This document shows positions 26,001 through 56,868 of a stretch of DNA of 64,000 nucleotides, piece by piece (position 1 is the first letter of the stretch; each line of letters starts with the position of its first letter). The stretch covers positions 4,156,501 to 4,220,500 of the forward strand of contig NC_088311.1 of NCBI RefSeq assembly GCF_910592395.1, written 5' to 3'. Below the pieces are notes generated by a model. That model was given only the letters and a program-made list of their open reading frames with translations. It had not been told where the DNA came from and made no database searches. The stretch is from Lineus longissimus (lineage: Eukaryota > Nemertea > Pilidiophora > Heteronemertea > Lineidae). The translations under genes were made by a program, and so were the position numbers.

Positions 26001-29000
26001 AAGAGCGCACGCCCATCTTTTGTTGCAGTGCTATAATGATCAAGAAGCTGGATCTTCCAGGTCCTTCTTCTACTTTGACCGCCCATTGGGTCGTAACTAT
26101 CTTTAGCTTGACTGGCATGGCCCAGTAATGTGGAATACAACTACACCCATGCATAAGACAACCATGAAGCTCAGATACATGTATACGAGCTTGAAGAACC
26201 ACGCGTAACGTTGGGTGCATTTCTCGGTGATTGCTTTAACACATCTAGGAATACGCAAATACATGTCAAGACACCACACAGCGGCCTCAAACAACCTCAA
26301 GGGAAGTATGGAGGAATAGGTATACTAAATGCAGCAAAATGCCCATTGCCTGGCAGAACAGCGGTTTCACCCTTTACTGTTATACATTCATCCAATCCTT
26401 ATAGGTTGCTATTGGTGTTCGATGCCTCAACCAGATTGCCTATCAGTAATGAAATATCGTCTGCAATTATTTGTCCTGATTTCCATTGATTCCTACAAAT
26501 TGGTGTGTTATTGCATGACATTTGGTCGAAGAGTGGATTTCCTCCTCATTTATTCACTGTTGGTAAGCGTATAACTGATATTCTTTCCTTGCCCGTAAAG
26601 TAAATACCGGTAGTGCGTGTAGGTATGGGAAGAGACTGCGCATATAAAAACGCGGTTATTGGCTACTTTCACGTGACCGCAACCCATGTGCCAGAGGCTA
26701 TTTTACGTAAGTTTTGGTCGCACATGCGCAAAATGTGACCTCGAAGCATTGGAAATTATTATTTTCAACACAAACGTTTCGCCTATTAAAAAGGCGTCCC
26801 GTGTGTACGTTCTGTATGTGCTCAAGCCGAATGTCAGTGTGATAGATAACGTAAGGAGCCGTTTCTTCTTTGCTATTCTGAGATGCAGCTAGATCAAGGA
26901 CATGTGACGCGGTATCTTCCAAGTCAAGAGCTAGCCTGCTACTGAATAGTAGGTTGATTTGAAGCAGTTTCTGAGGGGAATGGTAGGCAACTTGGGGACA
27001 CTTCAAAATGACAGTGTGTAATGACATTAACTTGGACCGTATGCCCCTGATGCTCAGATCCAATTAGTCTGTGGTTCCTATTTGACTAACGCGAGTCCTA
27101 ATACAATCTCCTTCTTTGTTAACTTGGCTCTGTAAACACTGTTACCTAAATTAAGGACACTTCTGGTGCCGCTGAATCATCCACGTTGCCAATACCACAT
27201 TTATCGAGTCTGTTTGCAGAAGGCTTTTCGATTATGTAGTCTGGCCGCAGCCACGAGAGCATTTAAAATATCTTTGAAATCAAGAGAAGAAATGTCTTAG
27301 ACAAAGTCCAACCGCATTGAGGAAAGTTCATTAACATTTGAGAGAGTTTATACAACCTCTGTTTGATGGACAAAACGATGAACACGTAGAAAAAACTGTC
27401 AATGCAGTCTCTAATTTAATTAAACTACCAGTAATGAGAGTGTTTTAGACGTGATCACACCGGAATGTACAAGAACATGTTCGGTGCCATGACCCCGACC
27501 TCCACTGCGCATGCTCAACGATTCATCTCGCGATCTTGACTACCACCTGGCTGTGAGATTGACGTGTCAAAACTCAATTTTTCAATCATGTTTGGACGAT
27601 GTGATTTGGTGCATATGGGAAATCAATGCCAGTGAAACGTTCATTCAATTCTTAGCAAAACCCCCATTGGTGATACTGGTGGGTGGTAGATTCCGTTCCT
27701 GGTGTTCACCAATGTGATTGATGGAGTGGTCGCGGGGGCTTCAACTATACATCTACCTGCAGTATTTCCGCTGCTCCTGTTGGGTTTTTTGCCTTGGTCT
27801 TAAAAAACGCCGAAACACTACTAGTTTGCGAGTACAAAGCTTGTTGATATCTTTCAGATTAGCAATGGCATTGACGGATGCCTGGCTGATTCTGTTCCTG
27901 GAGTTTACCAGGGCGATTGATGGATCGCTCTGTCAGGGGACTTTTATTTCACCCGTGCAATATTCGCGCTGTTGTTGTGTTCTTCCGTGCAGAAATCAGG
28001 CTTATTTTCGACTTAGCAGAATAAAAATAATCCAATCTATGAAATAAAAACGCTGAACGCTGGTGCCAACGTTCACAGGAAGAGACTATAGTATTGTGTA
28101 AAGCAATAGGATTGTCCACACCAAACACGAATAGTTGTCACGTTGACATTTTTCGGACTAACGGTAACTGCAAACAATGTGAAATTTCTTTGTCGACCTA
28201 AGCCATACCCCGAGGCCATACTCGTCATCTCAAGTATATCAACAAGCCCACTAACCTAGGCCTCGCCAAGGAGTGAGAAACATGCACCGTATTTTCAAAT
28301 TCCTTGATGCATATGTAATCGCATGATTTTTTGTACACCCTGCATGTACAAGTACAGAGATGGTCCAGGTTTGATGAAATATGCATTTAGTAGGATTAGT
28401 CCGGCAGTCATTAGAGACCGATATATGTGACAATGCATCGTTTAGATTGATTGGCTATCGTCATTAACCACAGCGAAGTTAATGAAAATAACCTGCTTCC
28501 ATTAATTTGCTTATGGATATTTTATGGTTTGTCGGAGGTGTTATGGACGTAATGCTGCAGTTGATTTAGTTAATTGTGTCTATATTATCATCTGGCAAAA
28601 TATTGTACCATAAACTACCAGGCACGCTTCTTCCTGGGAGAGGAAAAAATTGTATATGATTTGGTACATTTCTATCTATATGAAAGCACGACTCGGAAAT
28701 AGTAAGGTTAATTTGGATCATCATTTCTGAAACACTGAAACATGCTGAGGAATAGTGAGTGGTTAATGTTTGCTTGTCCGGCCCTGTGTGAGGTCCGGAA
28801 AAGCGAACATTATTAACACCTGATTTCATGGTTCTTAATACGCATGTTGCTTCTTTAAAAGAGAAATATCGGCGAAAGTCATGCAATGTCACGAACGGAT
28901 TGACGGGCTTATTACAGCGCGGGCTGACTAATCCTTTGACTGGGACCTGGTAAGCGACCCCATAACAATCGATAAGGACGGATTGCAGGATCTAAATAGT

Positions 29001-32000
29001 AAATCATCCCATTTTGCTTATGATCGATATTGACCACGACTAAGGCCATCAATCAGTCTTGTGCTGGGGTCGTTTTCTGTGATCTTCTGTCTGAGATGCA
29101 GACCAATCGATTTGAATGGTTCAGATTTTATTGTATCAAGCCAATGGATTCAAACCAAAACTTTTCACAACCAAACTAACAATGACCGGTTACCAAATGA
29201 GCCTTTATGTGCTGCGCCCTGGATAAAACACAGTTCCTTCATGTGTTCGGTTTAGGAAATGGTCATCACCCCATTCACTGGAGCCCAGTGCAGTTTCCTC
29301 CAGAGCTCAGTCTGAGCGTTCAGTTGGAGAAACACATTCATCCCGATACTGACTATGAATAATGCTTAGTGTGGTGCCTTATCTTCAGCACACCATATAA
29401 CACTGCTTGACGAATTATGGTGTCTGGCGTCCCTGTTTTCGCTTTGACTGTAACCAAGTAAATCATACTGCCACAGTTTCAGTGCAGCCTACTGCGTGAC
29501 GGAACACTTTCACCACCTTAGTCGGTAAATTCACTTGACGGCGCTTTACATGTAAGAACAAATATTTAAAATAGCGTGTTATAAACAAGAAACCCAGCCT
29601 GATGTCCCCAAGCAAAGATGCGTCTATCATACTTATGGCCATGTTTAAGACAGCTACAACCCTAAAGTGACAGCGCTTATGTTCTTAAGGGACACATATA
29701 TCATCCCTCTGGCTGAATATCCAAAGCAGTACTTCATCTTGGCTCCAATGGGCCATTGTCAACATTTTGAAATGTTTAAGCGCCACTGAGCGAAGAGCTA
29801 TCAATTATTCAGTTATGTTGAAACCAGCTCAGCTGCATGCAAGGAAATTTCTTCTTGCAATATCACATTTTGTATGCCGAGCATGTTGAAGTTTTCGCTT
29901 TCGCCTGGTGTCCTTTTAATTTGATCCAATCAAATATGCAGATGCATCGATTAATTTTCGTTTCTAATTTCACTTGTGGAGGACTTTTGGCGTGCCAAAA
30001 GTGTAAAACCAGATCAGCAAAGGAAGTGTCGTAAAATGGTAAATTGTTGCAGTCGACTTTCGTCTCAGAAAAACTGATGCAAAATCTTCATTCCGATCTG
30101 AGCACAAGCTTTAAATTCCTGTCGGCAATTTGTAATTATGTCTTGGTGAATCTCTTTAAATTTAGGTTAGTTGATAGTAATAGGTTTAAGTTCAGGTTAA
30201 GTGGTAAAGCGTTCTTATACTTTCCTATCCGAATTTGAATTCGTCAATAGCCCCACTATTCTGAAAAGACCAATTGATGTTTTCACCCTTGGAGTGTGTA
30301 GTTTTCTCCTAACTCAATTCTAATTTGATATGCAAATGAATTGCCTGATTGAAATTCCGAACACCCGTACAGGAAACTCTGCGGGGTGACTGTAGATTCA
30401 ATTGAACACTAACATTGTGCTGTTGCTCCGAGGAAGTCGTAAATTCGTGATGTCTTTCTTTTACTTTGGCAAACAGGTCAGCCAGTGAAGATAAATGTTT
30501 TTCCCTTAAATGATTTAGTATCGCAGGCACGTTCAGATTTACTTCATCAAACCCGAGGATCGTAAAAATGTGTGAATCACTTAAAACGATACATGTACTT
30601 TGATCATAATGACGTATACACATGTTGACGCAGGATGGTAGAAAACGCCTTCAAGTGTTGAAGTTTGAAGCATACGAGGACAGAAAGTCTTGGGAACAAA
30701 GGATTCTATCATGCGCTTTTATTCTCTGAGCTCTATACGCTCAGAGCCGTCCAAAGAACAAACATACACACAAAGAAGAGATTAGTACACACACAGAACT
30801 GCTTAATGCTAACAGTTGATTATATTATGACCGTAAGCATTTGGTATAAAAGACCATTGTCTCCGTTCACAGTGGGCTTAACTTCGTGTCTATTGTTCTG
30901 TATAGCGTCAATAAGTTTCCTTTGTAACCATTTTCTTAATACCGCATGTGTATTATGACTTCACTTTAGGTGTTGGCCTAACGTAATGCTTGTATTCAAT
31001 GTCAGTCCCTGGCTGGAGGGCCATTTGAACACACGTTTGCGTGGTCGCTCCTATGCATTCGTGGTTGGCCTTCAGTTTACATGCACGCATATACACGAAT
31101 TTCCGAATTTTGTGTGGTATTTTGGTCAGTCGATCTTCTTGTGCATGCACGGTTTTGCAGATGATGACTGTGATATATTTGTATTCCAATTGCGTCGTTG
31201 AATCTTTGCAATGTTTTGAACATGCTGGACTTCTTAAATCTTAGCGATATATTGAACATATTGAATTGTTATGGTGAATGTTAGTGATATATCTGGCATG
31301 TTGAAGTGCTCTGGTATAGGTAGGTATGATTTACATGTTTAAAGGACATAAATGAGTTTGTAAAGCAATAGCACTAGATTTATGATGTTATGTAAAATTT
31401 AAAATAAATTGGTCGTAAACAAAGGCACTCCGCTTACTTCTTATCACACATTTGCTTGCACACTCTTTAGTACACTCGTTTAGCCTACACTATTCAAAAA
31501 TCCTTTGATTGCAAAGCTCTCGCTCTCTCTTTCTCTCTCGATTGATAGAAAATCCTCATGATATCAAAGCAGAATTTTAATTAAATCTTAAGTCACGAAT
31601 TCCATTACCACCACCAATGACAGAATGCGAATATTTCATCAGCAATTCCTGCATGTCGAAGAACATAAAAGAACCAGCCGGGTGAATTTCATTTCGTACA
31701 CTCTTGGTTTAATAGCTTTGTCAAAACGAGACTGGCATCCATACATTTGAAATTAATTTGCGTGATAATATCAGAGAAACGCATTATTAAATCGACTCGG
31801 AATAACTTGTGAAGCACTAGTGGTTAATACTCAATAACACTGTGGTTACGATTTAACACTCCTTTCTGTGTTTGAAAAACTGTGCCTCGTTCTGGCAGCA
31901 GCGGTTATGGTTATCGTATAGAATAACACGCTTGATCGTTTCAGGCCAGCTGAGATTTAACAGAGTTGCCCTGGCGAGGCCTAAAACTCACGATCTTCCC

Positions 32001-32170
32001 ATCACAAGTCGAACGCTAAACTGTATTGATGCGCTCTTAAAATGCAAACACACATAATGCGTCTATACCCTAGACACTGAATCATAAAATTTAACAAATC
32101 TCTTATGTACAAACTTCTCACATTGTCTACGTCAAGACAATGTTATCAAAAATGTTCACCATGGGGAGAG
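20030..32170. other. gene-poor interval with decayed repeats
   Basis: No gene is supported. Seen here: a diverged tandem duplication at about 27690-27990, an approximate 45-bp repeat near 31240-31315, and a CT-rich tract at about 31517-31545. A TATA-like, GC-containing stretch at 26635-26660 could be a promoter, but no coding exon follows convincingly. Confidence 0.35.
27690..27990. repeat. diverged tandem duplication, period about 197 bp
   Basis: Two segments starting at about 27698 and 27895 both open with GTTCCTGG, share GATTGATGGA at the same offset, and then show similar GCA(G/A)TATT and CGCTG blocks. No intact frame spans both. Confidence 0.4.
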
Positions 32171-32174
32171 GAGA

Positions 32175-32180
32175 TATAAA
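32175..32180 (+). promoter_or_regulatory. candidate TATA box (TATAAA)
   Basis: TATAAA lies 200 bp upstream of the proposed start at 32375. Two short upstream ATG frames (from 32214 and about 32308) fall between them, which weakens the link. Confidence 0.25.
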
Positions 32181-32374
32181 GTCAGCGATCTCGCCACGAG
32201 AGATCGTGCATTCAATGCCCCCGAAGTCACTGCCTGACGTGCCTGATAACTATGCATCGCTGTGATGGTAATATCTGAAGCGACATACTTTTTTGGCGAA
32301 ATCTTCATGCGCCTGACAGTTCTACTCAGAAAGCGTGGACTGATTAGTCAAGGCAAGAAGCCTGTCACGGAGGG

Positions 32375-34006
32375 ATGAAGACCTGCCCGTTTTCATTATC
32401 CGTAACGTGGAGATATAAATTGTCGCGGAAGATGTCGTCAACGCATTACAAAAACGAATGTCAACGGGTCGTTGTGAAGATATTTGAAAGCGATTCGGAG
32501 GATTCCGTCTCCCCACGTATATCGTCTGAGGAACCGAAACAAGAATTTGCATTGACTGTTAATATTGACATGGACACTGGGCTGGCCTACTACGAAGAAC
32601 GAGTATGTTTTAATCAAATTTTGCCATGATTCTACCTGGTATTTTTATTGAAAAATCCACTCTTTCAGCAAAGCAGCAATATCAATGACCTCAGTTAACA
32701 CCTCAAGGCACTGGCAATCTCTTTAATACGCGTGCCAGTCTGCATGTACGTATAACACCCCTGGTCACGCGAATATCATGCTCACCATATAAAATGAACA
32801 GTTCACGTCCAATTATATACTACTACTGCCATTCGGCTGACAAACCTACGCAGGAAAAGCAACCGATTCTATACACTTTTATTCCTTTTCCTTCATGGAT
32901 GTGATGATTGAGCTAATACAAGCTGCTCATTACCCAATAAATACTGCTTTGATATTCTCCCAATGGTTTTATTCATCCCCGTTACCAAGCACCACGCTGC
33001 GACAAGGCGGAGAGCAGTTAATTTGTCACGTACCATACGGCCATTTACCATCCTGTATATATACTTCCAAGGGCGACAAGACAGAAATGTCTTAATTTCC
33101 TACGGAACCATACCACCCGTGGCACCTGGTCAATTCTCGCTATGGTGTAGTCTTATAAGATGTGGTTATTGGTGTACTAATTTCTTCTCGGTCTGAGATA
33201 TCATTTTCATTTTGGATTACTAGTTAGAGTAAAGGTGACATGTAAAGGGATGGTGTACATGTATACACCAGTATTTCTGGTAGCTATGACAGTAATAGGC
33301 GTAATATATCTACTCATCTGTTTTATATCAGTGACGCCTAAACAACGACTCCGTGCAAATTGGCTGAGTAAGGAAAACGAACGTTTCGTTGAAGAAGTCG
33401 TACATGCTGCAAGTGAGTTACCCAGATGATCTCAGTCCGATAAGCAAACAAGACTGTCATGACCTCGGCAAACATTTCCTGTTATGTTTTCCTGTTAGTG
33501 ATATTCCGTTATGTTTTATTTATCCAGACATAAGGAATTGCATAAATCGAACGGGTGACGCTCATATCATTATCTCTTTAAGTTATCGTTTCAAGACCTT
33601 CAAATATAAAAAAAAAACCTACGACGGCTCCCATTAGGCTTCATCTATCATGATCCCAATTACCTCGCGGCCTAAGGCGTGACGAGCGTGCCATTCTAAG
33701 GGGCAACGACTCTGATTGAAGAGAACGAACGACAGGTCCGATTGTGCCTGGCATCCCGTTAATCCAGGCTGAAACTGGGGGATTGACCATCAGCAGTGAT
33801 TAGGGCGCCTAATGTGACAGAATGGGACAGCCTGGATACAAAGCAGTTAGTTATTCGCCGAAGACTGGGCTGTAATCTGGCGACAATGATGGACCTGTTT
33901 CTTGTGTTGTGAAGCTGTTAGTTATTGGTACCGTACTTTGATCCACGAGTCAGTTGATCGAGGAAACGACAGACTGTCGAAAAGAGTCAAGCCATATTCG
34001 CTCTAA
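32375..34006 (+). CDS. small single-pass membrane protein, three-exon model, 152 aa
   Basis: A phase-consistent model has exons 32375-32602 (donor CGA|gtatgt, phase 0), 33235-33412 (donor A|gtgagt, phase 1) and 33954-34006 (stop TAA). The product has a hydrophilic N-terminal half with an acidic serine patch (FESDSEDSVSPRISSEEP), one hydrophobic segment (VFLVAMTVIGVIYLLICFI, about residues 88-106), and a basic and then mixed-charge tail. An internal Met at residue 20 is an alternative start. The weak point is the exon 2 acceptor (gtaaag), whose pyrimidine tract lies somewhat far upstream. No family is recognised. The membrane segment and the matching phases are the support. Confidence 0.42.
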
Positions 34007-34918
34007 GAATGGAAACCAACACGATACTAGTTCATTGGCCACGATGACTGTTCGCACTTTATCCGTAGCCAGTGCAGTCTATCTCATATTCATCGACACC
34101 TATACCTCAAGCAATATATCCCAATTTATTATTTTAATCAAGGCAAAATAGATAGTTAGTGTCACTTAAGTTAACTGAATAGCAATTAACAATTGTTGTA
34201 GTGTGAGTGCGACCAGTAAAAAGAGTAATAGAAACGAATCCTGTGTGGAAAAAATGATCGAGGGCGCATTCAACAGAGTTACATGAGATGCCCTGCCATC
34301 TACGTTGAATCAACGGACCTATGCCATCCCACAGAGACAAAATTCAAGTTTACAAATTTAACGCACATGCGGACGTTCTCCCTCTCTGGAATATTGTCTA
34401 TACAATGCACAGAAATCAGCAACGAGCACGTAAAATTGAGTATACGTCATATCAACCTTTATTTCTTTAGTATTACTTGTATACACAGTTACCAACATTT
34501 CTTCTTTGAGTCCGCCCCGATTGATCGTGAATACCCGAGACAGTCTGCTGCGACTTTGTTTTATCAATATCAACTGAGTCCCTTCCTCCCGCGACTGCAA
34601 AGTAATGATTTGACCAACATATACGCAGATGATGCCTGTGCATCGAAATTTGAATCCTTTCGCCATTTTCCACAAGAATGTGGGAGTCCTGTCACTGCCA
34701 GTGTACCTTCTGTGCCGAATGAGTATCTCCGATAGGTTGCCAGAACTTGAGTGGATGTCCCAAATTCCAGTTTGAGAAAAGATAAGGTGAACAGTTGGAA
34801 GTACCGCCTACAAAGTTACTGTAAGTAGTGACAGTGTCTAATAATTCGTACACGAAATATTGTCCAGTTCAATTGCACATCGAATATTATGCCATTCACA
34901 TAAATATACAAATAATAT
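34007..34918. other. intergenic between convergent genes
   Basis: A 150-codon open frame (34283-34735, +) overlaps other frames on both strands and shows no recognisable domain. It is not called as a gene. Confidence 0.35.
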
Positions 34919-34924
34919 TTTATT
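34919..34924 (-). terminator. candidate poly(A) signal of the guanylate cyclase gene
   Basis: Reads AATAAA on the minus strand, about 550 nt beyond the cyclase stop codon at 35475. No closer canonical hexamer was noticed. Confidence 0.35.
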
Positions 34925-35474
34925 TACATAATTATCATTGCATGTACACGCGAATTACCTTTTACAAGGGGTATTCGTGGAGGCCAGTTAGAAACTGTTC
35001 ATGACTAAAAGCCTCTTACATTCGCGTGTCACGCATATTACCCACAAGACCCATTCCGTTCTTACACCACGAAATTCCCTTCACCAACAAAAGGCTTTTG
35101 CCGTAGCACCGGTAACATAGGGACGACCCCCAAACTATCCATCTTTTTCACAGAACATTGTAAATTTATATCAGCGCTCCAAATATCACCATTCGCTGAA
35201 GTACAACATTGTTCGAGTTGCTGCCAAGCAGATTTGTTAGAGTGAGCTCGTTGTTCGCTGTTCAGCTAGAAGCACCGAATCCTTCTTTCCTGTGAGGTTA
35301 ATCCAATGTAATCTCTTCGATTGCGAAAGAAATGTTGATCTTTCGAGACATCCATGGGTCAAGAAATGGTTAGTTTGATGGGCTCATCTCGGTACCCAGA
35401 TATAGAACTTCCAAATATATAACGATATGTACCTTTCGTTTGATGACTCAAAAAAATAGTGCATTAATGTCTTT

Positions 35475-53934
<18,460 letters not shown>

Positions 53935-55492
53935 GGTTGTATCCTCCGGAATGTTTTTAGTTCGTTTCATGTTTATCGGATTAATTTATCCATCCCAATT
54001 TCACGAAAGAGAATAGAAACAATTTCCAATCAATGTTCTGCATAGTCGAGGTCTTGCTAAATCATTTACGTTATAATCTGTAAGGGCTACACATGGTTTT
54101 AAGGTGTGTGTTTGACAGGCCTACTTCATACCTATGCCGAAGAAAATCCGACTATGTTTTGAACAAGCGTTAAAACAAGCAGTTTCTCGACCCTTCAACA
54201 CAAGCATATGAAGTACTTATCAGGGCTTAAATAACTCAACGGGTCTACGGTCTATACTTTATAAAGAACAAAAAAACTACATCACTGGGCCTAGCGTATT
54301 GACTGATCGTTTTAACAGCTATCGATTAGGAGGTATATATACAAACGAACGCTCCGTCAAATACTTAAGGCAACATTATTACCCCCGGCCAGTCGAATCA
54401 ACTCAACTGATCATGATCAATCACCATATACATGTAGTCAATCATCTTTTTTTTGTTTTGAGTAAGAGAGTCTATTGCCAACATCCAAAGCGCGCTTCGA
54501 AGCTATCTAGTATACAAAGCAACAGAGTATTCCCTGGGCAAGTAGAAGCTTGGCAGAGGTAACGTGTAACCGTATAGCGGACTAAAAATCTCGGAAAGTT
54601 CAAAAAAGCCTCAGAAACGCTGTAAAATCATGAGGGGGACGTGAATAATCATTAACACACAAGAAAAATGTTTTGTTACGATTCGAAGCCGGATTTAAAC
54701 TACGAATAACGTGAAAAGCAACATGCTATTTATATTATACTACATCTTCTTGCATCTTCGTGAATCTGAACGATTTGGTTCTTATCAGTTTGAGGTCACT
54801 GAACCAGAAAACATATAACGATTTGTTCGATTGTCCCAGAACAGATATCCGCGAATCCGGTGTTGAGCGTATCATATGAATCCGTGATAAAAGTATTCGT
54901 CTACACAAATAAAATGCGTCAAAATTGCAGCAGTGTGTCCTCAACTATTAAATATTGGTATATATTTCGTCTCAATTTGTTTATCGGACTAGCATCTGCA
55001 GCCCACAGTGAACATTACAAAACCTTTCGTCGCATTGGTCAATACTCGATCACGCGCCACGCGCCACGTAATCGAGAACATATTACCAGACATGCACCAT
55101 TCAGGGATTATATTCATCATTAGCTATCAATCAATTATAAATGAATATTTGTTTTACCACAGCCTCCTTATTCAGTAGTACTGGGGTTATTATCAGACTT
55201 GAAGAGAATTTGATTGATTTTTCATGATAAACAAATAGCAGTGAATAATTCATAAATCCAAATTAGTGTTCATTCTCTTGTTCGTTACGTAATATTTAGG
55301 TTTGTTGCTGACAATATTTACGCCGTTAGGATCCCGTGGCGGTGTCGTGCAACTATATGAAATAGCTTGGCATACTTTCCAAATCGTGTTGGACAAAAAC
55401 GAAAAATTTTCGGTTTATAGTTATTCTATTCGTAGAGGTAGTGCCGACATGTCGCTAGGCACGCTGTGGTACCTGTAACTTAGTGCATCCCT
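53935..55492. other. intergenic, 5' flank of cyclase and GPCR array boundary
   Basis: No gene is supported. A palindromic TTTATAAA at 54258-54265 is a possible TATA element for the minus-strand cyclase gene, about 320 bp before its ATG. Confidence 0.35.
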
Positions 55493-56499
55493 TATAAGGC
55501 AATACACGCATTACATGTATGGCAGGCCTGCCTCGATTGTACCACTAACAGCTTCCCCGCGAACCTCCGAGGTCTACGGTGACAGTGCACGAGTCGCTGC
55601 TTTGTTATTACACACAGCACCGCACTCGCCCAATGCCGCGAAAATCGCCCAACCAAGTTCCTTCCACGACAGGAGCATGTCTTTTAAACCGTTCAAACCG
55701 AAATAAAACTCTATGCGATTTAAGTGGAACACAGCTTCACAAACGACATGTTTCCGGAAAGGATTTGTTGCGGCTATTCATCCAAATACTAGTAAAGGAG
55801 TCTAAACCAGCAAAGCTGTTCACCTGTCAGATAAATGGTTTTGCATTTTCATGCTGTTGAAAGCCAAAATGGGCATTGCCTATCGCATCATTAAAAGTCG
55901 TAATTTTGGTCCATTAGTAGCATTAGCTGAACCGCGCATGCATAGGCATCGAAATATGAAAATCATAAATTGGTGATTTCTAAACTAATATCGTTTAGAT
56001 CCATAAGTTAATCTCTAACACTCTGTACGTTGTGCAGGTCACATAAACATGTGAGATTAGTATACATGAAATCAAATTCACAGAAAAATGCATAATCAAG
56101 AATATACGATACATGTACTAAAAGATTAGGAACGCCGTCGAATTTGCACTGTTTTCCTTATTTTTTTCCTGCGTCATCTATATTACTTTCCTGCCATAAA
56201 TTCCATGAGGTTAATGTCTGTGCTCGGCTAAATCCTCTAGAATGTCCTTCAACCTTCAGTATGCCACCTACCAATATACCCACCAACTTATTATCCACTC
56301 TAGTCGAATCGATGCAAAACCATAGCGTATCAGACCTGTCACGTATCATTTGAAAAGACTACGGATTGCGAGTGACACAGCCAATGCAGCCTGCACCACA
56401 GATCATAAGGACAAACATTTTTATGTTACTCGTTATTCCTGTTAAAAGATTTACAGGGGTCAGCTGGGTCACCTGTTATCAAAAGACGACGACTCGCAA

Positions 56500-56868
56500 A
56501 CAACCAACACCTTAAAATCATCTCTGTATCACCCACTCAAACAAAACCAACACCTTAAATCTTCTCTGTTTCGCCCACTCAAACAAAATCAACATCTTGA
56601 ATCTTCTCTGTTTCGCCCACTTGCACAAAACCAACACCTTAAAATCCTCTCTGTTTCGCCCACTTGCACAAAACAAACACCTTAAAATCCTCTCTGTTTC
56701 GCCCACTTGCACAAAACCAACACCTTAAAATCCTCTCTGTTTCGCCCACTTGCACAAAACCAACACCTTAAAATCCTCTCTGTTTCGCCCACTTGCACAA
56801 AACCAACACCTTAAAATCCTCTCTGTTTCGCCCACTTGCACAAAACCAACACCTTAAAATCCTCTCTA
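56500..56868 (-). repeat. 43-bp minisatellite, unit 1 (8 copies)
   Basis: Exact 43-bp period. Copies near the GPCR are nearly identical and those further away are degenerate. The last about 58 bp (56811-56868) are also the end of the GPCR reading frame, so the repeat was derived from coding sequence for its C-terminal tail. Confidence 0.9.

Noticed and set aside
26635-26720. TATA plus CRE-like and NRF1-like motifs
   Set aside because: Suggestive of a promoter, but no coding exon could be attached on either strand.
27718-28047. 109-codon open frame with hydrophobic stretches
   Set aside because: Lies over a diverged duplication and the similarity between copies does not respect this frame.
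34283-34735. 150-codon open frame with ATG
   Set aside because: Overlaps antisense frames of similar length; no recognisable motif or splice context.
55515-55706. A 63-codon open frame repeated in all three GPCR units
   Set aside because: It is preserved only because the whole unit is duplicated; the copies differ by many amino-acid changes and two frames are equally open.
56518-56712. Open frames across the 43-bp minisatellite
   Set aside because: They are translations of the repeat in shifting frames, not separate genes.
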